Source of the DNA: Candidatus Lucifugimonas marina
Lineage (GTDB): Bacteria; Chloroflexota; Dehalococcoidia; Lucifugimonadales; Lucifugimonadaceae
Reading direction: 5' to 3'
NCBI GenBank assembly: GCA_029593915.1
Contig: CP046147.1
Span: forward strand, 1,240,001 to 1,304,000
DNA: 64,000 bases
Position numbers and translations under genes: made by a program. Shown in pieces: positions 1 to 8,564 of this stretch; position 1 is the stretch's first letter, and each line of letters begins with the position of its first letter. The notes beneath the pieces are model-generated. The model saw only the letters and a list, made by a program, of their open reading frames with translations, searched no databases and was not told the origin of the DNA.

Positions 1-1
1 T

Positions 2-685
2 TTGGCGGGTGCAGAGGTTACTGCCGGCGAGGTTGAGTCGCTGGGACGCCGTGCTGTTCCGGTCGAATGCAACGTATCTGATATCGAACAGGTGAGGGCG
101 CTGTACTCGACGATCGATGCGGAGTTTGGCCGAATCGATGTGGTCGGAAACGTTGCGGGAGAAGGACACATGGGGCGACCTGAGGAGATGCCCGTAGAGA
201 AGCTTCAGGAAGTTTTGCAGAACCTTGTTGTTGGTCGTTTTACGTCTTGCCAGGAAGCGGGCCGACGGATGTTGAAGCAGGGTAGAGGATCGATTATCAA
301 TTTTGGATCGATTGGTGGTTGGAATTCGCTAGGGCGTGGTCACACGCCGTATGGCATGGCGATGGGAGCAGGAATTCAGATGACACGCGAGTTGTCGACC
401 GAATGGGCTTCTCGCGGTGTGCGCGTGAACGCTATTTTGCCGGCTCAAGTCTGGAACGAAGGCTTGAGGAAAAGAGTTGCTGCTACTCCTGAACTGGAAG
501 ACACGTTTTTGGGTGGAATACCGATGGCGCGCCTCGGGAATCCTGAAGAGATTAAAGGCCCTGCAATATTTCTTGCATCCGATGCTTCGAGTTTCGTGAC
601 CGGAGCTATTTTGCCAATGGATGGCGGGAACATAGCGCTGAATGCTGGTGGTACGTATCCGGGTAGTCCGAGAGCTTACGCATAA
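2..685 (+). CDS. SDR family oxidoreductase, 5'-truncated by the window edge
   Basis: C-terminal ~227 residues of a short-chain dehydrogenase/reductase; the Rossmann glycine motif lies outside the window. Visible SDR features are the NVAG variant of the NNAG motif, the active-site serine region (NFGSIGG), the tyrosine in PYGMAMG, and the C-terminal DASSFVTGAILPMDGG segment typical of the family. The residue four positions after the tyrosine, normally the catalytic lysine of YxxxK, is methionine. It may therefore be catalytically altered or a non-enzymatic homologue. Substrate unknown. It faces recQ convergently, with 36 bases between the stop codons. Confidence 0.85.
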   Translation: MAGAEVTAGEVESLGRRAVPVECNVSDIEQVRALYSTIDAEFGRIDVVGNVAGEGHMGRPEEMPVEKLQEVLQNLVVGRFTSCQEAGRRMLKQGRGSIINFGSIGGWNSLGRGHTPYGMAMGAGIQMTRELSTEWASRGVRVNAILPAQVWNEGLRKRVAATPELEDTFLGGIPMARLGNPEEIKGPAIFLASDASSFVTGAILPMDGGNIALNAGGTYPGSPRAYA

Positions 686-721
686 TCCGCTTGCTGATCG
701 AATGAGCGAGCGAGGGCGGTA

Positions 722-3037
722 TTACTCGACCGGTTCTAGATCGCGTTCCATCTGCAACCGAACCATTCTGATTTCCTCGTATGAATAGTCGTCCCCGAGT
801 TCTTCTTTGATTGGCGCAAGGTAACCGCTGCCGTCTGCCTTAAGAGCGTTCTGGATAATCTCGATTTTGGCGAGAGTCGGAAGAAGTTGTTCGAGATTGA
901 ATTCTGGTTCAGCCCGAGCGATCTTTTCGAGATGAGAAACGATTGTTTTTGAAGCGAGTCCTCGTTCAGTCGCAATCTCGTCGACATTGAATCCCTCGGT
1001 AAACAAGCGTTTAGTTTCGTTAAGAGTTCGACTGAGTGATGGACGACCATTTGCTGACGTCTTACGAGATGAATTTCGACGCTTACGGCGTGGTACTCCG
1101 ATTTTTTCTCGGGGCAAGAGGTCGTGCTGATCGCAGTAATCGATGATGGTTTCTAAAAAACGTTCTCCAAATTGATTCAGCTTGGTAGTACCTACTCCAG
1201 ATATCGTGCTGAAACTGTCGAGAGAATTCGGCATGTAGTACGCCATCTCGCGCAGAGCAACGTCACCGAAAATCACATAGGCAGGAACGTCACGTTCGTG
1301 TGCCACTTGCTTGCGAAGTGCCCTTAGTTCGGCAAAAAGATCGCGGTCGAAATCGAGATTTTTACCGTTCGAACCTTCATCCATCGTGATGTTCGCTGAT
1401 GGCTCGAGCAGAACTGGCATTCGTGCGAGTGTTATGGAATCTCGATTGTTCAGGAAGCTGCGCCCTGCCGAGCTAACGGCGAGCGTTCGGTACTCCCCAG
1501 ACGAGATGGCTATTAGCCCTTCATCCTGCAACAGGCCAATAGTTTCCCTTAGCTCTTCATCTGGGACGTCGGAAGCTATCCCGTGCACCGATAGTTGGTC
1601 ATGCTCGAGTTCTCGAATTCGTTTGGCCCGAGACCCTCGAAGTACGTCGACGACATGTTTTGCTCCGAACCGCTCTCCAGTTCGAATGATGGCTGAAAGG
1701 ATTTTCTGGCTGATCTCGGTGGCATCGAACTCTTCTTTGGTCGCCAGGCACACGTCGCAACCACCACAACCTGTCGATTCTTCTGTGCCGATTCCTGAAT
1801 CGGAGGCCGAGGTGCCTACCGGGCTCTCATCGCCAAAGTAACTCAGCATGTACCTTCGCCGACAAGTACGCAGTTCGCTGTACTCGACCATCGCTGAGAG
1901 TTTTTCTGACGCGTTCTCTCGTTCCGATGGATCTTCGATTTGATTGATGAAGAAATCCTGTTTGACTCGATCACCAAATGTGTAGAACAAAACACACTCG
2001 CTCGGGAGTCCGTCGCGTCCTGCTCGACCTGTCTCCTGGTAATAGCCTTCGAGCGATTTTGAAAGGTTGTAGTGGACTACGAGACGGACATCGGGTTTGT
2101 CGATTCCCATCCCAAATGCAATCGTAGCGACGATGATTTCGACTTCGTCTTTGATGAATCGTTCTTGGGTTTCACGTCGAAGAACTGTGTCGAGACCGGC
2201 GTGGTATGCGGCTGCAGAAAACCCACGTTCGGCCAGATCGTAGGCAAGATTGTCAGTTTCTTTACGAGAGAAACAGTAGATGATCGCTGATTCGTTTTTG
2301 TGAGTATTTAGTAGTCCGACCAGCGAATCGAACGCTCGAGTTTTTGGACGAACAGAATAGGCGAGATTCGGTCGATTGAAGCTCGATACGAACCATTTAC
2401 TATCTTCGAGCCTCAGTTGATCGGCAATATCGCGCCGCACTACTTCAGTTGCAGTGGCTGTGAGTGCGATAAGCGGTATGTTGGACAGGTTTTGACGAAG
2501 ATTTTTGAGGTTTCGATAATCGGGTCGAAAATCGTGACCCCATTCTGAAATACAGTGTGCTTCATCAATAGCAATCAGGCTCGGCGGCTGAGCTTTGAGG
2601 AAGTTACGAAATCTGCCAGTGGCGATCCGTTCCGGTGCCACATAGAGGATTTTGACTTCGCCACTGGCTGTGTCCGCTAGGATCTGCTCATTCTGTTCCG
2701 GTGAGAGAGTGCTGTTCACGAACGCTGCTGCAATGCCGTTCGCTCGAAGCGCGTCGACCTGATCTTTCATCAGAGCGATTAGCGGCGAAACAACCATCGT
2801 GTAACCGTCTCGGCACAGCGCTGGCAACTGGTAGCAGAGCGATTTTCCCGCACCAGTAGGCATCAGCACCAGCGAGTCGTTGCCCGACATGACGTTCGAA
2901 ACAATCTCCTCTTGTAGCGGAAGGAATTGATCGAACCCAAAGCGAGTTTTCAGTATTGATTGGATGTCGGACGAGCGTGCAGGCAATTTAGTAGCGATCT
3001 CTGGAGTTGTGTATTCGAAAGTTGTAATCCGGTGCAT
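722..3037 (-). CDS. recQ: ATP-dependent DNA helicase RecQ
   Basis: 3'-5' superfamily 2 DNA helicase for recombination and repair, 771 aa. Walker A PTGAGKS is at residues ~60-66, the DEAH box at ~158-161 inside IDEAHCISEWGHDFRPDYR, and the helicase C-terminal lobe carries GMGIDKPDVR and QETGRAGRDG. Zinc-binding cysteines (C...CGGCDVC, ~395-435) and an RQC winged helix follow, then an HRDC domain (~565-640). The last ~110 residues hold a basic linker and a helix-turn-helix-like segment (~665-715, FNVDEIATERGLASKTIVSHL), seen in some long RecQ proteins. ATG start. It stands alone, with a 394-base gap to the next divergent gene. Confidence 0.97.
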   Translation of the reverse strand: MHRITTFEYTTPEIATKLPARSSDIQSILKTRFGFDQFLPLQEEIVSNVMSGNDSLVLMPTGAGKSLCYQLPALCRDGYTMVVSPLIALMKDQVDALRANGIAAAFVNSTLSPEQNEQILADTASGEVKILYVAPERIATGRFRNFLKAQPPSLIAIDEAHCISEWGHDFRPDYRNLKNLRQNLSNIPLIALTATATEVVRRDIADQLRLEDSKWFVSSFNRPNLAYSVRPKTRAFDSLVGLLNTHKNESAIIYCFSRKETDNLAYDLAERGFSAAAYHAGLDTVLRRETQERFIKDEVEIIVATIAFGMGIDKPDVRLVVHYNLSKSLEGYYQETGRAGRDGLPSECVLFYTFGDRVKQDFFINQIEDPSERENASEKLSAMVEYSELRTCRRRYMLSYFGDESPVGTSASDSGIGTEESTGCGGCDVCLATKEEFDATEISQKILSAIIRTGERFGAKHVVDVLRGSRAKRIRELEHDQLSVHGIASDVPDEELRETIGLLQDEGLIAISSGEYRTLAVSSAGRSFLNNRDSITLARMPVLLEPSANITMDEGSNGKNLDFDRDLFAELRALRKQVAHERDVPAYVIFGDVALREMAYYMPNSLDSFSTISGVGTTKLNQFGERFLETIIDYCDQHDLLPREKIGVPRRKRRNSSRKTSANGRPSLSRTLNETKRLFTEGFNVDEIATERGLASKTIVSHLEKIARAEPEFNLEQLLPTLAKIEIIQNALKADGSGYLAPIKEELGDDYSYEEIRMVRLQMERDLEPVE

Positions 3038-3431
3038 TTATACGCAGCAACTGGACGAATTTTCGTTCATTCCCGTTAGATATCCAAACTGATGATGGCA
3101 CAAATTTCGCTAGTTCCAGAAAAACGAAAATCTTAGTTGAGTGTCTAATTTCGCCGTGACTCACAAAGAGCGTTTCACGAGTGCATGCAGACGATCGAGC
3201 CGCAGTGCTTTGACCAGAGTTCCCGCTGTCGCGTATCTGGCAAGCCCGGAGGTTACGCATGGTTAAATTGCAAACACAGTGGCTCAAGTGTAAATTCCGG
3301 AACTCACTGGCATTGCCAGGGTTCGCAGACCCCGATCTAGGTCGTATCACGGCCCAGAGAGTTGCATCACCCCACTCTCTGGGCTGCAGTCGTAATTCCG
3401 AGTTGGGGCACGTTAGTCAGGATTAATCCCG
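3038..3431. other. Intergenic region between divergent recQ and a small membrane protein
   Basis: 394 bases without a convincing gene. A minus-strand ORF reading into recQ (to 3350) has no family resemblance and no good start signal. The only clear structure is the perfect 10-bp inverted repeat at 3352-3384, described separately. The region must contain the promoters for both divergent genes, but I could not assign them. Confidence 0.5.
3352..3384. repeat. 10-bp perfect inverted repeat (hairpin)
   Basis: GCCCAGAGAG at 3352-3361 pairs exactly with CTCTCTGGGC at 3375-3384 around a 13-base loop. No T-run follows on either strand, so it does not look like an intrinsic terminator. It lies about 50 bases upstream of the start at 3432 and could be an operator or leader structure. 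Confidence 0.6.
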
Positions 3432-3809
3432 ATGCGTATTGATCTCAGCGTGATCATGGCTGTTCTTTTGATCGCATTTGCGACAGCCATATTTTTAGGC
3501 GCTTATTCAAGCCGGAACGACACAGGGTGCACGCCGTCGTGCGGTGACCTCAGTGCTGTTGCCCTGTTCGGGGCTATCAGTATTTTCGGAGGTGTTGTAA
3601 GCGCGTCAGCGAGCAGACTGGCGGCATTTCGGATTTCATACACTCGTGTGGCAGTGAATACAGGTGCCTGGATTTTTATGATTGCTTCCGTCGCTTCACT
3701 AGTAACAACAACTTCTCATTCTGTGATTTTAACTATTAGCTCAGTAGTCGTTCTAGCATCAGTCAGGGCTAAATTAGAAGCTCGAGATGCTGATGCAAAT
3801 AGAAATTAG
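3432..3809 (+). CDS. Small predicted membrane protein, unknown function
   Basis: 125 aa with about four hydrophobic spans (near residues 5-25, 35-55, 72-92 and 96-115) and a short charged C-terminus. ATG start preceded by AGGA about 10 bases upstream. The first two spans are separated by a short loop with two cysteines (TGCTPSCGD). No family recognised. It is flanked by long intergenic stretches and is not obviously in an operon. Confidence 0.55.
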   Translation: MRIDLSVIMAVLLIAFATAIFLGAYSSRNDTGCTPSCGDLSAVALFGAISIFGGVVSASASRLAAFRISYTRVAVNTGAWIFMIASVASLVTTTSHSVILTISSVVVLASVRAKLEARDADANRN

Positions 3810-4026
3810 TTCGCGGCAAAGCAAGCGGTTGAGCACATTTCCGGCTGATGCATCGGCTGTGAACAGATCTAGTCCCTTCGTGGCAGATTCACTAGCCTGA
3901 GGACGACTGTATACATGTGCGAGCATCCTTCAATAATCGAAATTGCTGGAATACAATTCTCTCCTTGAATTCACTCGGGAATCTCTGCTGTGAGTTCCAC
4001 TAGTCGCATTGCAACGGGGATACCAA

Positions 4027-5511
4027 GTGCCACGAATATTGATTGCGGGAATCGCACAGGAAATTTCATCGTTCAATCCGGTTCCCACTGAGTACGAATT
4101 GTTTTCGATTCAGCGTGGGGAAGAAGTCCTTGAGGTGAACAGAAGAACATCAACTGCGATCTCTGGCGCACTTGATCTTTTCGACACTCGTTCGGATGTT
4201 GAGATTGTTACCACGTTCGCGGCAAAAGCGGTGAGTGCGGGCCCGATGTCAGCCAAATGCTGGGATCAGCTTTCATCGGAATTTATCGATTCATTGCGAC
4301 CCCATGTTGGGAGTGTCGACGCAATATATCTGTCGTTGCACGGATCGATGGGAGGAGAGACTGAACTTGATCCCGAAGGCTGGGTACTAGAGCAAACCCG
4401 TGCTCTGTTCGGGGATGACGTTCCTATCGTGTTTTCGCTCGATCTTCACGGGATATTGACCGAAAAAATGCTGCAGTTCGGGAACGGTGTCACTGCTTAT
4501 CACACCTACCCGCACGTTGATCTATATGACACTGGGGAGCGGGCGGGAAAACTGCTGCTGAGCATCATGGCTGGCGCAAAACCGCTCGTAGCCAGAGTGC
4601 GAGTGCCCGCGATAGTCCGTGGGGATGAACTGAAGACTGATAGCGGCTGCTTTGGTGATCTGATCAAACAGATCAAGTCTCTGGAATCGGATGGGACTAT
4701 TCTGGCCGGAGGTTTCCTAATCGGGAATCCTTTCACCGACGTTCCTGAATTGTGTTGTCAGGCGTTCATCGTCACTGATGGAGATCAAGCGACTGCTGAG
4801 CGTGTAGCACTTGAGCTAACCGCAGAATTCTGGGGCAATCGGCAGAAGATGCAATCGCAATTAGTTTCGTTGGAAAGTGCGGTCTCAGACGCTTCTACGA
4901 TGGAGGGGCCGATTATCTTTACTGACGCAGCTGATGCCCCATCGTCGGGGTCGCCCGGTGATTCGAATTCGATTATTTCTGAGATGGTTCGCACCGGCTA
5001 TTCGAAAAGTGTGCTGGCACCTGTAACCGATGCTGCTGCTGTGCAAATGGCGATTTCAGCCGGAATTGGTGGATCGTTTAGTGCCGCAGTTGGTGGTTCG
5101 CTCGATCCTCGATTCACTCCGTTGGAGTTTGAATTCGAGGTGAAGTTGCTTTCCGATGGGAACTACATTCTAGAATCGTGGGGAGTACCGCAATATTCTG
5201 GTCCGACGGCAGTTTTGACGAGTGGAAACTACACGCTGGTAGTCACGTCACGACCCGTGAGTTTGTTCGACCGTTCCCTGTTTTTGGGACACGGCCTAGA
5301 TCCACAGAATTTCCATTCGATCATTGTGAAATCTCCGCACTGTCAGCCGAGATTTTTCGACGACTGGGCAGAGCACAACTTCAACGTCGACGCTCCCGGA
5401 TCAACTAGCGCAAATCTACCCTCGCTAGGGCACACGATTTGCGCTCGACCGATATTCCCGTTGGATGATGTAGTCGAATTTGATCCACAAGTAGAACTGT
5501 TCGGGGTCTAG
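4027..5511 (+). CDS. M81 family metallopeptidase (MlrC / microcystinase C-like)
   Basis: About 494 aa. Resembles the MlrC/DUF1485 family, zinc metalloproteins named after a microcystin-degradation enzyme but mostly of unknown substrate. Family hallmarks are the N-terminal ILIAGIAQEISSFNP, the LHGSMGG segment, FSLDLHG (Asp/His metal ligands ~139-141), AYHTYPHVD (~157-165), and the C-terminal SPHCQPRFF region. An upstream TTG (4009) is possible, but GTG at 4027 is preceded by GGGGA at good spacing and gives the family-typical N-terminus. Stand-alone gene; its stop faces the convergent kinase-like gene. Such amidohydrolase-like peptidases fit the organic-matter-degrading theme of the window. Confidence 0.85.
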   Translation: MPRILIAGIAQEISSFNPVPTEYELFSIQRGEEVLEVNRRTSTAISGALDLFDTRSDVEIVTTFAAKAVSAGPMSAKCWDQLSSEFIDSLRPHVGSVDAIYLSLHGSMGGETELDPEGWVLEQTRALFGDDVPIVFSLDLHGILTEKMLQFGNGVTAYHTYPHVDLYDTGERAGKLLLSIMAGAKPLVARVRVPAIVRGDELKTDSGCFGDLIKQIKSLESDGTILAGGFLIGNPFTDVPELCCQAFIVTDGDQATAERVALELTAEFWGNRQKMQSQLVSLESAVSDASTMEGPIIFTDAADAPSSGSPGDSNSIISEMVRTGYSKSVLAPVTDAAAVQMAISAGIGGSFSAAVGGSLDPRFTPLEFEFEVKLLSDGNYILESWGVPQYSGPTAVLTSGNYTLVVTSRPVSLFDRSLFLGHGLDPQNFHSIIVKSPHCQPRFFDDWAEHNFNVDAPGSTSANLPSLGHTICARPIFPLDDVVEFDPQVELFGV

Positions 5512-5551
5512 TCTTAGATCATAATTTGTGGTGTGTCGCTTAAATGAAAAT

Positions 5552-5615
5552 GGCACCTAAGCCGAGCTGATTTTGTGGAGCAGCTCGACCCGGTGCCTTC
5601 AGGGGTGCGCACCTG
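5552..5615. terminator. Hairpins between convergent genes
   Basis: GGCACC (5552-5557) pairs with GGTGCC (5592-5597), and inside it CGAGCTG (5563-5569) pairs with CAGCTCG (5581-5587). A second short palindrome, GGTGCGCACC with flanking pairs, follows at 5600-5615. The structure lies between the stops of the M81 gene and the convergent kinase-like gene and may serve both, although no strong T-run is visible. Confidence 0.45.
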
Positions 5616-5622
5616 AAAATAG

Positions 5623-6336
5623 CTAATAAGCTCCGATAGGGTGCGCTTCGTCGCCGTACTTGACCTGAATAGATTCTCTGACGATGCTATCGGCAATTTC
5701 AGAGTCTGATTTTGCGTGATCAACGTCAAGAACTATGTCGTAGAGGTTACGGTCCTCAGGCTCTGTTCCGGCCAGTTTTGAGAACCAGGCTCTTCGATCA
5801 TTGTCGAAGCGACGTACAAGCCGCGCAGCCTCGCCGGCACCAACTTGCAACCGTTTAGCTAGACGACGTTCCCGCTGCTCTCGTGGGGCGAAGATGCCAA
5901 CATGAACGACTCCTGGGGAATCGTTGAGGCTCAGGCATCCGGCGCGTTTCACGACAACAGTGTCGCCCATCTTTCGAAGGTCTTCTGACGTGGCGTAGAA
6001 AGCATCACGATATTCGTCCGTGCTGATCTGGTCAGGCAGATACCGTTTGGTCGAATCTGAGTCTGACCAGAAGCCGAAATCTACTGCTAAATGCGGATCC
6101 CAGCCGTACATCGCTGAACGATATAGACCGTACTCCAGTGCATTAGCGAACCGTACTCGTTTGCTTCCAAACGCCAGTTCTTTGCGGACTACGGCATCAA
6201 CGCTAGCATCGAGCCTGCGTGCGAGTTTCCGAATGGCGAGGGTCCGTACAAGGGGAAGTCCGAGTTTCCTCGAAACTTCTGCACCGATCTCGTGTCCTCC
6301 GGCTCCTGCCTGTCCACCGATGGTGATAGTCAACAT
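5623..6336 (-). CDS. Cytidylate kinase-like family protein
   Basis: 237 aa. The N-terminus MLTITIGGQAGAGGHEIG is a P-loop-like motif in the form seen in the cytidylate-kinase-like (AAK6-type) family; it lacks the classical GKS/T ending. Further family features are the ARRLDASVDAVVRKE segment, a VVKRAGC segment, and an R-rich lid-like stretch (REQRERRLAKRL). Start choice: ATG at 6336 has AGGAGG eight bases upstream; an in-frame GTG at 6345 overlaps that SD and is unlikely. True substrate unknown. It is convergent with the M81 gene and has a 244-base gap to the next minus-strand gene upstream. Confidence 0.75.
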   Translation of the reverse strand: MLTITIGGQAGAGGHEIGAEVSRKLGLPLVRTLAIRKLARRLDASVDAVVRKELAFGSKRVRFANALEYGLYRSAMYGWDPHLAVDFGFWSDSDSTKRYLPDQISTDEYRDAFYATSEDLRKMGDTVVVKRAGCLSLNDSPGVVHVGIFAPREQRERRLAKRLQVGAGEAARLVRRFDNDRRAWFSKLAGTEPEDRNLYDIVLDVDHAKSDSEIADSIVRESIQVKYGDEAHPIGAY

Positions 6337-6580
6337 GGGCTCCACCTCCTGCTATTTGCGCTTAATGCGCTGTTTAGTGAGGAAACCCTATCATAAGTTA
6401 GTAAGCGTTTACAAACTTGTGAAATATGTAACGATTTATGCTGACTGGTTGCTATATTCGTTGGGTATTAGGGAGTGGTTGCCGAAAACGTAGCGCTGTT
6501 ATGGCGTGTAGCGCCATATGCTGGTGCTGGGGTGTTTTCAGTGACGTGCAAAGATCGTCGCAGCGACGAGAATTGTCGGA

Positions 6581-7618
6581 TTACGAAGCTTTTTTCGCTT
6601 TTGCAGCTGTTCGTGCTGCCAGCTTGGCGGCTTTTGCTTCTTCGATAGCTGCAGCCCTGGCTGCTTTCTTAGCTTCTATTGCCGCAGCTTGTTCTTGCTG
6701 AGCCTTTAGCGCCGCCATCCTTGCCTTGCGGCGACGGGTCTTGAGAACGGTCAGGACGTGATTTATCGAACCTTCTAGCGAGCCGTCGTCCCATGGTTCA
6801 CCAGCGAATGCCATGGCACCACCGAATTCAGCGAGTCGTTGTTTTTCAGGTGAACGAGACTTGTAAGTAATAAATTGGGCAATCGCTTTTCCGTTTTCTG
6901 CTTCACGAATTGTCTTCATAGCCTGTTTGGTCGGCGGGTCGGATAGTTCCCAATCAAGGGTGACCATGACTGTGCGGTTTTCCGCACATGCCTGAATTGC
7001 GTCAGTAGTGCTTGAAACTTCGATTACGTGAAGGGATGCGTTTAAGCGTTCAATGATTTCTGTCTGAAATGCCCGTTTTTCTTCATCGGCGTTAGCGACT
7101 ACTACAACAAATGGTCGTTTACCGTCTTGGACGGGGGCACGAAGCGATTTCATCGCTGGTTTTTTAGCTGCGCCTTCTTCTGCGGGTTGCATGCTGTCAT
7201 CTTCGTCATTTTCGCTGGAATCAGAAGATTCAGATGTTTCTGCGGATGCTTCGCCTGAAGCAGATGCTTCTACGTCCTTGAGGACTCTTGCCAGAATTTT
7301 TTCTGGTCCAGAATTCTTCAGCACGTAATCAGATGCACCGGCGGTAACGCTTGCGGTTATTACTGCGGCATCTTCGCTGTTTCCGCATACGACAATTCGC
7401 CCAGGAACCATAGGCTTGATTTCCTGAATGTAGTCGGTGGTTACGACTCCGGGAAGTTCTCCGCTGAGAAGTACCAGATCGGCTTCGAACGCTTTGGCTC
7501 GAACGAGTCCGTACTTGGCGTCACCAACAATCCGAGTCTCATGACCGGCCTTCAACAGAGCTCTGCCAATAAGTGAGGCGAAATCTGAATCTGCGTCGAT
7601 AACGAGAACTTTGACCAT
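6581..7618 (-). CDS. Two-domain receiver-like protein with Ala/Lys-rich tail
   Basis: 345 aa. Residues 1-~115 form a CheY-like receiver fold (VLVIDADSDFASLIGRAL, LVLLSGELPG, ASDYVLKNS). The phosphoacceptor aspartate is replaced by Ser52, while the lysine near residue 101 is kept. A Ser/Glu/Asp-rich linker (~118-155) leads to a second divergent receiver-like domain (~168-285) with VTLDWELSDPP. The last ~55 residues (~290-345) are almost only Ala, Lys, Arg, Glu and Gln, predicted helical and strongly basic, recalling histone H1/AlgP-like tails. No output domain of a known type. The role is unknown: signalling scaffold or nucleic-acid-associated regulator are inferences. ATG start. Confidence 0.75.
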   Translation of the reverse strand: MVKVLVIDADSDFASLIGRALLKAGHETRIVGDAKYGLVRAKAFEADLVLLSGELPGVVTTDYIQEIKPMVPGRIVVCGNSEDAAVITASVTAGASDYVLKNSGPEKILARVLKDVEASASGEASAETSESSDSSENDEDDSMQPAEEGAAKKPAMKSLRAPVQDGKRPFVVVVANADEEKRAFQTEIIERLNASLHVIEVSSTTDAIQACAENRTVMVTLDWELSDPPTKQAMKTIREAENGKAIAQFITYKSRSPEKQRLAEFGGAMAFAGEPWDDGSLEGSINHVLTVLKTRRRKARMAALKAQQEQAAAIEAKKAARAAAIEEAKAAKLAARTAAKAKKAS

Positions 7619-7806
7619 TGTTTACTTTTTCTCCCCGAGTCAAGTCGGCTGACTGTGCGTATGAGACGGCACTTATGCAGAACGTTAGATAAAGAGTAAG
7701 AGTTAGCCGGGCGCGACGAATACGTGAAAACACGGACATGAGTACATGAAATCCGCAGTCTCGTTCGCGTGGAGCATTGTGGATGCTTGCCACTAACCCG
7801 CTTTTG

Positions 7807-8562
7807 TTATGGGCCGAATCGTTCGGTGCGTACATCGTCGTACGCCATGCCGATATCGAGAAGGTGATTGCCGATAGTTTCGACGAAATCCGTTCCACCA
7901 CAAACGTAAGCGCGTGCTGGTTGTTCGCCGAGCGAGTCGATTGTTGAGTCGATCATTGGTCGATCAATGCGGCGTGTTTCTCGTGGAGCACTGCTAGTGG
8001 CAACGGACTCAGATTTTGAACGTGTGAGAGTGATTGTCAGATGGAGGTTGGGATCTTCATCTGACATTTCCGCAAGTTCTGTGCCGAACAGAATGTCCGA
8101 CTCCGTGCGAGCGCTGAATATCACTGCCGTGGGAGCGACTCTTGTCGAGGAGCGTCGATGTCTCAGCATAGAGATGATCGGCGCTATCCCCGAACCGCCG
8201 GCAATCAGCAAAACCGGCTTGGTGAAATTAGGGCTGAGGGTGAAGTGCCCGCCTATTGGACCACGAAGCTCAATCTGGTCTCCCGGTTCGACGTATTCGT
8301 GAAAGTAAGAGGAAACTTCGCCGTCAGGGATCAGCTCTATTGCGAGTTCGATTGTGCGAGCGTCTTCCGGTGAAGATGTAACGGAATAGCTACGCTGCGC
8401 CTGGTATCCGTCAGGAGCGGTGAGCCGAATATCGAAGTACTGTCCGGCTCGAAATTTGGTTTCAGAACCAAGTTCGAGCTTGAAAAGTTTTACACGCGGA
8501 GATTCCACGTTCACCGATGTGACGGTAGCAATTTGCCATTCCTGAACAGGCTCGATCTTCAC
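7807..8562 (-). CDS. FAD/NAD(P)-binding oxidoreductase (ferredoxin reductase-like)
   Basis: 251 aa. FNR-type flavoprotein: FAD-binding beta-barrel with QRSYSVTSSP (R-x-Y-S motif), then the NAD(P)-binding lobe with LLIAGGSGIAPIISMLRHR and the C-terminal YVCGGTDFVE. No plant-type 2Fe-2S domain is attached. GTG start two bases after the stop of the molybdopterin oxidoreductase upstream, so the two are co-transcribed. The reductase probably supplies electrons to, or accepts them from, that partner; this pairing recurs in actinobacteria and related groups. Physiological substrate unknown. Confidence 0.88.
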   Translation of the reverse strand: MKIEPVQEWQIATVTSVNVESPRVKLFKLELGSETKFRAGQYFDIRLTAPDGYQAQRSYSVTSSPEDARTIELAIELIPDGEVSSYFHEYVEPGDQIELRGPIGGHFTLSPNFTKPVLLIAGGSGIAPIISMLRHRRSSTRVAPTAVIFSARTESDILFGTELAEMSDEDPNLHLTITLTRSKSESVATSSAPRETRRIDRPMIDSTIDSLGEQPARAYVCGGTDFVETIGNHLLDIGMAYDDVRTERFGP

Positions 8563-8564
8563 GA

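Noticed and set aside
1311..1841. 176-aa plus-strand ORF inside recQ
   Set aside because: Antisense shadow of a strongly conserved recQ region; composition is the reverse reading of the helicase.
3316..3346. Possible tRNA T-arm (GGGTTCGCAGACCC)
   Set aside because: No acceptor, anticodon or D-arm could be folded around it.
2988..3350. 120-aa minus-strand ORF over the start of recQ
   Set aside because: Overlaps recQ in another frame and has no family features or ribosome site.
6438..6701. 87-aa plus-strand ORF
   Set aside because: Its second half is antisense to the Ala/Lys tail of the receiver-like gene, and the first half is low-complexity with no SD.
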